From Rickettsiales bacterium (GTDB lineage: Bacteria; Pseudomonadota; Alphaproteobacteria; Rs-D84; CACZYB01), in NCBI GenBank assembly GCA_031288035.1, contig JAITSG010000047.1, positions 1 to 12,112 of the forward strand: a stretch of DNA of 12,112 nucleotides, read 5' to 3'. The notes under the pieces are model-generated. The model was not told where the DNA came from and ran no database searches. It was given only the letters and a program-made list of their open reading frames with translations. The translations under genes were made by a program, and so were the position numbers. Of the stretch, positions 6,492-12,112 are shown piece by piece. Every line of letters begins with the position of its first letter. Positions within the stretch are counted from its first letter, which is position 1.

Positions 6492-7523
6492 ATGAAAAAC
6501 GTAAAAACAGTAACTAGCGGCGACGAATATAAAGTGCTGCATACGAAATCTACGGCCCAGAAAATCGCGAACTGGTTTTGCGCGCTTTGGATACTTCTCG
6601 CCGTGGCGCCCGCGGCGTGGATAGTCTACCGCAACGCCGACGCGGTGCAAAAATATCTTGTGGTAAAGGGCGTGGCCGAATCCAACGCCTTCCTGGCCGC
6701 GCAATATTCCGGGCTTGAAGAATTCCTAATGAAACGCATAGACCTGGACAAGTACGCCCAAAAGGTCAAGATCCCGGAAATCAACGCCGACGGCGCGGTC
6801 AGGGGCGCGGAAAAACTCGCCCATGAGGCAGGGCGCATATCCGACCAGGCGGCAAAGCTAAGGGAACATGCCGGCAGGCTCGGCTCGGTCACGAACACGG
6901 CGAACACCGCCAACAAGCTGCTCGGCGCACTCGGCAAGCCCCAGAAAATCGACACGTCGGCGGTTTCCGGCGCGATAAAAAAGGTGGACGACGCCGTGGC
7001 GGCGGCCGTGGCCCAGGCGGCGGGCGTGCGCGACATGGCGGCCAAGCTGGCCTTTGAGGCCAAAAACATCAACGATGCGGCCAAGAAAAGCCTAGAGGCC
7101 GCGAGAAAAAGCATGACGGAAGGATTCAACGCCCAGATACGGGCGGGCATAGACGAATTCGGACGAACCCAGCTTATGCGCGCGTGGAACTTGAGCGAGG
7201 CTTCGTACTCCATACTGGTAAAGGGCGACTTCGGCGTGATGGGCGACAAGGCGCGCGCCAACACGGTCAGGGTCTACGGCGAATTCGAACAGAACCGCAC
7301 CCCCGTCCTCAAACAGGCCATAGGCTTCGTGCGCTCGTATTGGACATGGATATCCATAGGCCTTATCGCCGCAATCGCGATAATAGGGCTGGTCCCGGTG
7401 TGGATCGCCAAAAAGACCGCAAATATATGGACCGGATATTTCGAAAAATGCCCGTACTGCGGCAAGCTGTTCATACCAAAAAGGGCGAAATACAACCTTA
7501 TCAAGCTTATCAAATGGTGGTGA
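6492..7523 (+). CDS. Unrecognised membrane protein: two membrane segments, long helical periplasmic domain, C-terminal CPYC motif
   Basis: I do not recognise this family. It has 343 residues. A first membrane helix lies at about 24-46 and a second at about 285-307. Between them some 235 residues, rich in Ala, Lys, Glu and Asp, look almost entirely helical with heptad-like stretches (about 100-130 and 155-215), so they could form a long coiled coil or helical bundle. With the usual inside-positive arrangement this domain faces the periplasm and both ends are cytosolic. The tail after the second helix is basic and carries a single CPYCGK (320-325), which looks like half of a zinc ribbon, then KLIKLIKWW-like residues at the very end. 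One CxxC cannot hold zinc alone, so it may need a dimer or be a redox or degenerate site. AGGAG overlaps the dgkA stop and sits 6 nt before the ATG. The gene is embedded in the lipid operon, so a role in envelope or lipid handling is a guess from context. Confidence 0.85.
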   Translation: MKNVKTVTSGDEYKVLHTKSTAQKIANWFCALWILLAVAPAAWIVYRNADAVQKYLVVKGVAESNAFLAAQYSGLEEFLMKRIDLDKYAQKVKIPEINADGAVRGAEKLAHEAGRISDQAAKLREHAGRLGSVTNTANTANKLLGALGKPQKIDTSAVSGAIKKVDDAVAAAVAQAAGVRDMAAKLAFEAKNINDAAKKSLEAARKSMTEGFNAQIRAGIDEFGRTQLMRAWNLSEASYSILVKGDFGVMGDKARANTVRVYGEFEQNRTPVLKQAIGFVRSYWTWISIGLIAAIAIIGLVPVWIAKKTANIWTGYFEKCPYCGKLFIPKRAKYNLIKLIKWW

Positions 7524-7539
7524 CGCAAGCGCTCGACCC

Positions 7540-8931
7540 ATGGCAAAACGCAACAGGACAAAGCTCTATTTCGCCGCGTACTTCCTAATGTTCTTCCTCG
7601 CGCTCGGGACGCGGTGGATAAACAAAGAGTTCAACATAGCAGAGATAGCGCCCGTATTGATGACCGTGCTTGCCGGCGCGGACATAGGCGACTGGAACCT
7701 AGCGTTCGCCTTCATGCGAAAAGTGGTGCTGCTAAGCGCCGTTTTGGCATGGCTCGCGGCCATGCTGGGGCGCAGGACAGGGCGGCCGCGCGCGGCGCTT
7801 GGCGCCATATCCGTCCTGTTCGCCGCGATTGCCGTTTGCTTCGGCATAATGCTGTACGGCATACCAGAAAACCGCGGCTTTTTCGCGCCGGTATCGCAAT
7901 TCTACGAGGAAAACTACACGGACCCGCGCGACGCAGGGATAGAATTCGCGCAGAAAAGAAGCGTCGTTATACTCCAGCTCGAAAGCATGGAGGCAAGCTA
8001 TGCCGACGAAAAGCTGTGGGGGCGCAACCTTATCCCCGGGCTTTCAAGGCTCGCCCGCGAGAACATCAGCTTCGCGCTGTTCGCAAGCGGCCGGGGCACG
8101 AACAACACGGTCATGGCTCTCGCCGGCGCCACATGCGGCGTGCCGCTCACCTTCTCCGGCAAGATAGAGTGGGCGGCGATGAAAATGCTGCGCGGCGCCA
8201 AATGCATCGGCGACATCCTGGCCGAAAACGGATACGAAAACCGCCTGTTCATGTCGGGCAAGGCCTCGTTCTCGAGCATAGACGACCTGTTCCTGGGGCA
8301 CGGATTCTCGCGCGCCGTGGACATGCGCTCCCTCGAACGAAGCGGAATAAAGCCGGCGTGGAGATGGGGCGCGGACGACGCCGACCTGGCAGCCGCGATA
8401 AAACCAGAGATAGAGGAGCTCGCCGCATCGGGGCGCCCGTATGCGGCCTTCGTATCGTTCATGAACACGCATAACCCGAAAGGGCTCCTGTCTAGCAGGT
8501 GCGACGGCGACCCGGACGATTTCCGCGATATAGCGGCCTGCAACGACAAAATCGCCGCCGAATTCATAGAATGGCTCCGCTCTACAGACCCGGACGCGGC
8601 GATAGTGGTGTTCGGCGACCACGCGGCCTATCCCAACGGGCTGGAGGGCATCCTCGGCGGGCTTTCCGAACGCCCGCTTCTGAACATAATCATAAACGGG
8701 CCGAAAGTCCCGGTAAACGGCCTCAACCGCCGCTTCCTGGCCTACGACCTCATGCCGACGATAGTCGAGCTAGCCGGCGGGCGGTGGGGCGGCGGACGAC
8801 TCGGCATAGGAACGAGCCTGTATTCCGGTAAGAAAACCTTGCTCGAAACGACGGACTTCGATAAGCTTCAGACGGAACAGACCGCGCCCAATAAACTTTA
8901 CGGAAAACTAATGCTGGGGGATGGAAAATGA
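7540..8931 (+). CDS. OpgB/LtaS-like phosphoglycerol transferase (membrane sulfatase-fold enzyme)
   Basis: This encodes 463 residues: about four hydrophobic segments in the first 110 residues, then a periplasmic alkaline-phosphatase/sulfatase-fold domain. Members such as OpgB (MdoB) move sn-1-phosphoglycerol from phosphatidylglycerol to periplasmic glucans; LtaS polymerises it. Motifs: VILQLESMEASY (E148, metal), SGRGTNNTVMALAGATCGVPL in two adjoining parts (T190 the predicted nucleophile; the CG(V/I)PL ending is OpgB-like), RWGADDADL near 276, FMNTHNPKG (H311) and VFGDHAAYPN (D360, H361, metal). The OpgB-type motifs favour phosphoglycerol over phosphoethanolamine transfer, but the acceptor is unknown and no glucan synthase is in view. 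There is no clear ribosome site before the ATG, so reinitiation after the upstream gene, 16 nt away, is likely. The stop overlaps cysS (ATGA). Its by-product diacylglycerol would be the substrate of DgkA, encoded two genes upstream. Confidence 0.85.
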   Translation: MAKRNRTKLYFAAYFLMFFLALGTRWINKEFNIAEIAPVLMTVLAGADIGDWNLAFAFMRKVVLLSAVLAWLAAMLGRRTGRPRAALGAISVLFAAIAVCFGIMLYGIPENRGFFAPVSQFYEENYTDPRDAGIEFAQKRSVVILQLESMEASYADEKLWGRNLIPGLSRLARENISFALFASGRGTNNTVMALAGATCGVPLTFSGKIEWAAMKMLRGAKCIGDILAENGYENRLFMSGKASFSSIDDLFLGHGFSRAVDMRSLERSGIKPAWRWGADDADLAAAIKPEIEELAASGRPYAAFVSFMNTHNPKGLLSSRCDGDPDDFRDIAACNDKIAAEFIEWLRSTDPDAAIVVFGDHAAYPNGLEGILGGLSERPLLNIIINGPKVPVNGLNRRFLAYDLMPTIVELAGGRWGGGRLGIGTSLYSGKKTLLETTDFDKLQTEQTAPNKLYGKLMLGDGK

Positions 8932-10355
8932 CGATACGACTTTACAACACGCTTTCCTTGGGCGTAGAGGAATTCAAGCCGGTTACGCCCGGCGAAGCCC
9001 GGTTCTATTCGTGCGGGCCGACAGTGTACCATTTCGCACACATAGGCAACATGCGCGCGTACGTCATGGCCGACGTCCTCAAACGCATGCTGATCGCCAA
9101 CGGGCTTTTTGTGCGCCACATCATAAACATCACCGACGTAGGGCACCTGACCTCGGACGCCGACACGGGCGAGGACAAGATGGAAAAGGGCAGCCGCCGC
9201 ACAGGGGAAAGCGTGCGGGACGTGGCCAAGTTCTATACAGAGGCGTTCATGCGCGACATGGACGACCTCAACAACCTGCCCCCGGCGGAGTACACGAAGG
9301 CGACCGATTTCATAAAAGAACAAATAGCTTTAGTAGAGAAGCTCGAAGCCCTCGGATATACGTATAAAATCGAGGGGGACGGAATATACTACGACACGTC
9401 GAAATTTCCCAGCTACGGCGAGCTGGGGCACCAGCCGCTAGACGAGCTGAAGGCCGGGGCGCGGATCGCCCTTGCGGACGGAAAAAGGAACCCGACCGAC
9501 TTCGCGCTCTGGAAATTCTCGCCAAAGGACGAGAAGCGCCAGATGGAATGGGACAGCCCGTGGGGCGTCGGCTTCCCCGGATGGCACATAGAATGCTCGG
9601 CCATGTCGCTTGCCAAACTCGGCGACAGGCTGGACATACACTCGGGCGGCGTGGACCACATAAAGATACACCATACGAACGAAATAGCCCAGAGCGAGCC
9701 CGTAGTCGGCCACAAGTGGGTAAACCATTGGATGCACGTGGAGCACCTAAACGACAAGACCGGCAAGATGAGCAAGTCCGTTGGCGACTTTCTGACCATA
9801 ACCGCCCTCAAAGAAAGAGGAATCCGCCCGATAGAATACCGCTATTACCTGCTGCTGGCGAGCTATCGCACCATGCTGGAATTCACCTTCGAGGGGCTGG
9901 AGGCCGCGGCGAAGGCCTACCGCAACCTAGTCGCCCGGGCCGCCCGCCTTATCGAAAACCCGGACCTGCCGGATTCGTCCAGGCCGGACGCGGCCGAGGC
10001 GGAGGCGTGGAAGCGCCGCATGCTCGACGCCGCAAGCAACGACCTGAACACCGCCGGGGTTATAGCCGCGCTCCAGGACGCGCTCAAGGACGGAAACATG
10101 TCCGACAAGACGAAGGCCGAGATAGCAAAATACGCCGACGGGCTTCTGGGCCTGACCATCATGGCCGACGCCCGGGCCCTGGAGGGCGGACGCGAAGTGC
10201 GGCCGGAGGGCAGGCTCCTCAAGCTCATAAAAGAACGCCAGGACGCCAAGGCCGCGAAGGACTGGGCCAAGGCCGACGCCATACGCGCGGAAATAGACGC
10301 CATGGGATACGCCCTGACGGACGAAAAGGACGGGGTGAAGGCGACGCGGAAATGA
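8928..10355 (+). CDS. cysS: Cysteinyl-tRNA synthetase
   Basis: CysS charges tRNA-Cys with cysteine in the cytosol. It has 475 residues, near the usual ~460. The class I motifs are intact: CGPTVYHFAHIGN (C29 a zinc ligand; HIGN at 38-41 is the HIGH motif) and GKMSKS (KMSKS at 280-284). The other zinc ligands align with E. coli as C223 in GWHIECSAMS, and H248 and E252 in IHHTNEIAQSE. The last ~150 residues are the helical anticodon-binding region, ending in AKAAKDWAKADAIRAEIDAMGY, typical of this enzyme. The start ATG overlaps the stop of the OpgB-like gene by 4 nt, so translation is probably coupled, which ties an essential translation gene to the lipid operon. Confidence 0.97.
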   Translation: MTIRLYNTLSLGVEEFKPVTPGEARFYSCGPTVYHFAHIGNMRAYVMADVLKRMLIANGLFVRHIINITDVGHLTSDADTGEDKMEKGSRRTGESVRDVAKFYTEAFMRDMDDLNNLPPAEYTKATDFIKEQIALVEKLEALGYTYKIEGDGIYYDTSKFPSYGELGHQPLDELKAGARIALADGKRNPTDFALWKFSPKDEKRQMEWDSPWGVGFPGWHIECSAMSLAKLGDRLDIHSGGVDHIKIHHTNEIAQSEPVVGHKWVNHWMHVEHLNDKTGKMSKSVGDFLTITALKERGIRPIEYRYYLLLASYRTMLEFTFEGLEAAAKAYRNLVARAARLIENPDLPDSSRPDAAEAEAWKRRMLDAASNDLNTAGVIAALQDALKDGNMSDKTKAEIAKYADGLLGLTIMADARALEGGREVRPEGRLLKLIKERQDAKAAKDWAKADAIRAEIDAMGYALTDEKDGVKATRK

Positions 10356-10372
10356 CGGGGCGCCCGGAAGGC

Positions 10373-10437
10373 CGGCCGCCTAGAACTTTCCGCCGCGCAA
10401 CATTAAATTATAATGTTGATTTCCGCGGCGGCGGCCG
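10373..10437. repeat. Nested inverted repeat in the cysS-lepA gap
   Basis: Three concentric pairings can be read. The inner one is CAACATTA (10398-10405) with TAATGTTG (10411-10418) around AATTA. The middle one is CCGCCGCG (10390-10397) with CGCGGCGG (10424-10431), continuous with the inner arm on the left and set off by a 5-nt bulge on the right. The outer one is CGGCCG (10373-10378) with CGGCCG (10432-10437). The AT-rich core also contains TATAAT. No T run follows, so it is a poor intrinsic terminator; an operator, a structured leader or a dispersed repeat unit are the alternatives. Confidence 0.7.
10387..10414 (+). promoter_or_regulatory. Possible lepA promoter within the inverted repeat
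   Basis: TATAAT at 10409-10414 is a perfect -10 box, but the best -35 candidates (TTTCCG at 10387-10392, 16-nt spacing) are poor. The box is inside the AACATTA/TAATGTT palindrome, so a protein bound there would cover the promoter. Transcription would start near 10421, about 31 nt before the lepA ATG. Confidence 0.4.
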
Positions 10438-10451
10438 CTAATCTTAAAGCC

Positions 10452-12112
10452 ATGGCAACGAAGCAGAACATCCGTAATTTTTCCATAATCGCGCACATAG
10501 ACCACGGCAAGTCCACGTTAGCCGACCGCCTTATCCAAACGACCGGCGCGGTGCCCGAACGCGAGATGAAAGACCAGATCCTCGACAACATGGACATAGA
10601 GCGCGAGCGCGGCATAACCATAAAGGCGCAGACCGTACGCCTCGACTACAAGGGGTATATACTCAACATAATAGACACGCCCGGGCACGTGGACTTCTCC
10701 TACGAGGTCAGCCGCAGCCTGGCCGCCTGCGAGGGCGCCTTGCTGGTCGTGGACGCAAGCCAGGGCGTGGAGGCCCAGACCATCGCCAACGTATACAAGG
10801 CCTTCGACGCCGACCTGAAAATCGAAGTAATCCTCAACAAGATAGACCTGCCCGCGGCAGAGCCGGAGCGCATAAAACAGCAGATAGAGGACGTCATCGG
10901 CATAGACGCCTCGAACGCCCTTTTGATCTCGGCCAAGACGGGGCAGGGCGTGCCGAAGGTCCTCGACGCCATAATAGAGCGCTTGCCACCGCCCGCGGAC
11001 AACGACGCGCTTCCGGGACGCGCCCTGCTGGTCGACAGCTGGTACGACGCATACCTAGGCGTCGTGATGCTGGTGCGCATAGTGGACGGCACGCTGTCCA
11101 AGGGACAGGCGTTCAAGATGATGAGCTCCGGCGCGCAGCACAAGGTCGAGCAGATAGGCGTATTCAGGCCCAAGATGACGCAGGTCGAGAAACTCTCGTC
11201 CGGCGAGGTCGGGTACATAATCAGCGGAGTCAAGAACCTTTCCGACTGCAAGGTCGGGGACACGATAACGCCATCCGACCGCCCGGCCATGGAGCCGCTG
11301 CCCGGATTCAAGCCGTCGATCCCGGTCGTGTTCTCGTCCATGTTCCCGGTGGACGCGAGCGACTATCCCGCGCTCAAGGAGGCGATAGCGAAACTCGCCC
11401 TGAACGACGCGAGCTTCACGCACGAGATAGAAAGCTCGGCCGCGCTCGGCTTCGGCTTCAGGTGCGGATTCCTTGGCCTTCTGCATATGGAGATAATACA
11501 GGAGCGGATCTGGCGCGAATTCGACCTGGACATAATCAACACCGCGCCCTCCGTCGCGTACAAAGTCCATCTTACCGACGGAACCACGATGGAGCTCATG
11601 AACCCGACCGACATGCCGGACGCGCCCAAGATCGCGTCCATGGAGGAACCGTGGGTGCGCGCAACCATAATGACGCCGGACGAATACCTCGGCGCGATAA
11701 TAAAACTCTGCACCGACAGGCGCGGGATACAGGAAAACCTTACCTACGTCGGCGCGCGCGCCATGATAGTCTACAAACTCCCCCTGAACGAGATAGTGTT
11801 CGATTTCTACGACCGCCTGAAATCCATATCGTCCGGGTACGCGAGCTTCGACTACGAGCTGGCCGGATACTTTGAATCCGATCTGGCGAAAGTGTCCATA
11901 CTTATCAACGAGGAACCGGTCGAGGCCCTGTCGTTCATAGCGCACAAGACCGTCGTCGAAAAGCGCGGGCGGGCCATATGCGCGAAGCTGAAGGACCTGA
12001 TCCCCCGCCACATGTTCAAAATTCCGATACAGGCCGCCATAGGCGCCAAGATAATCGCGCGCGAAACCATATCCGCGTTCAGGAAGGACGTGACGGCGAA
12101 ATGCTACGGCGG
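10452..12112 (+). CDS. lepA: Elongation factor 4 (LepA), C-terminus beyond window end
   Basis: LepA is a ribosome-associated translational GTPase that acts during initiation or elongation under stress. About 553 residues are visible, of the usual ~600. GTPase motifs are complete: AHIDHGKS (14-21), RGIT (53-56), DTPGH (75-79), NKID (129-132) and SAKTG. The EF-G-like domains follow, with GFRCGFLGLLHMEI, LPLNEIVFDFYDRLKS and SGYASFDY, and the LepA-specific C-terminal part with RGRAICAKLKDLIPRHMFKI and ending at AKCYGG. ATG 10452 gives the canonical start just before IRNFSIIAHIDHGK. No good ribosome site precedes it. An in-frame ATG at 10413, inside the inverted repeat, would add 13 Ala-rich residues and also lacks a ribosome site, so it is less likely. 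The gene is 96 nt from cysS and may have its own promoter. Confidence 0.97.
   Translation, partial: MATKQNIRNFSIIAHIDHGKSTLADRLIQTTGAVPEREMKDQILDNMDIERERGITIKAQTVRLDYKGYILNIIDTPGHVDFSYEVSRSLAACEGALLVVDASQGVEAQTIANVYKAFDADLKIEVILNKIDLPAAEPERIKQQIEDVIGIDASNALLISAKTGQGVPKVLDAIIERLPPPADNDALPGRALLVDSWYDAYLGVVMLVRIVDGTLSKGQAFKMMSSGAQHKVEQIGVFRPKMTQVEKLSSGEVGYIISGVKNLSDCKVGDTITPSDRPAMEPLPGFKPSIPVVFSSMFPVDASDYPALKEAIAKLALNDASFTHEIESSAALGFGFRCGFLGLLHMEIIQERIWREFDLDIINTAPSVAYKVHLTDGTTMELMNPTDMPDAPKIASMEEPWVRATIMTPDEYLGAIIKLCTDRRGIQENLTYVGARAMIVYKLPLNEIVFDFYDRLKSISSGYASFDYELAGYFESDLAKVSILINEEPVEALSFIAHKTVVEKRGRAICAKLKDLIPRHMFKIPIQAAIGAKIIARETISAFRKDVTAKCYG

Noticed and set aside
10356..10440. Intrinsic terminator of cysS
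   Set aside because: The GC-rich palindromes are not followed by a T run in the plus direction, so the structure is reported as an inverted repeat only.
11055..12011. Minus-strand open frame of 318 codons
   Set aside because: It is the shadow of lepA, which is intact on the plus strand with all GTPase and C-terminal motifs.

Overview
This 12.1-kb window looks like ordinary chromosome from a GC-rich, Gram-negative bacterium. The LepA and CysS sequences, the small phosphatidylserine decarboxylase paired with PssA, DgkA, and two periplasm-facing headgroup transferases (EptA-like and OpgB-like) suggest a proteobacterium, probably an uncultured alphaproteobacterium; that placement is inference from motif memory. 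Isoleucine is mostly encoded by ATA, which is odd for a genome this GC-rich. There is no CRISPR array, insertion sequence or prophage module.

Layout. Positions 1-587 (minus strand) hold the N-terminal part of gpsA (glycerol-3-phosphate dehydrogenase), driven by a promoter with perfect consensus boxes. Divergent from it lies tRNA-Ser(CGA) at 704-793, followed on the plus strand by a GT-B type glycosyltransferase (826-1761) that appears to have lost its C-terminal domain, and by a small, possibly MazG-like all-helical protein (1900-2265). Converging on these from the minus strand are an EptA-type phosphoethanolamine transferase (2280-3839) and, upstream of it, a membrane-anchored SagB-type nitroreductase (3894-4514). 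A clear intrinsic terminator sits between those two.

From 4674 to 10355 six plus-strand genes are packed with overlaps or gaps of at most 16 nt: psd, pssA, dgkA, an unrecognised membrane protein with a long helical domain and a CPYC motif, an OpgB/LtaS-like phosphoglycerol transferase, and cysS. lepA (10452 to the window end, truncated there) follows after a 96-nt gap with a nested inverted repeat and a TATAAT box.

How the genes fit together. GpsA makes the glycerol-3-phosphate backbone of phospholipids, and PssA and Psd make phosphatidylethanolamine (PE). The EptA-like enzyme would take phosphoethanolamine from PE, and the OpgB-like enzyme phosphoglycerol from phosphatidylglycerol. Both leave diacylglycerol in the membrane, which DgkA phosphorylates back to phosphatidic acid. 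The window therefore reads as a phospholipid synthesis, headgroup use and recycling neighbourhood. The 343-residue membrane protein between dgkA and the OpgB-like gene is the best candidate for something undescribed. cysS and lepA are translation genes at the end of the same strand block.
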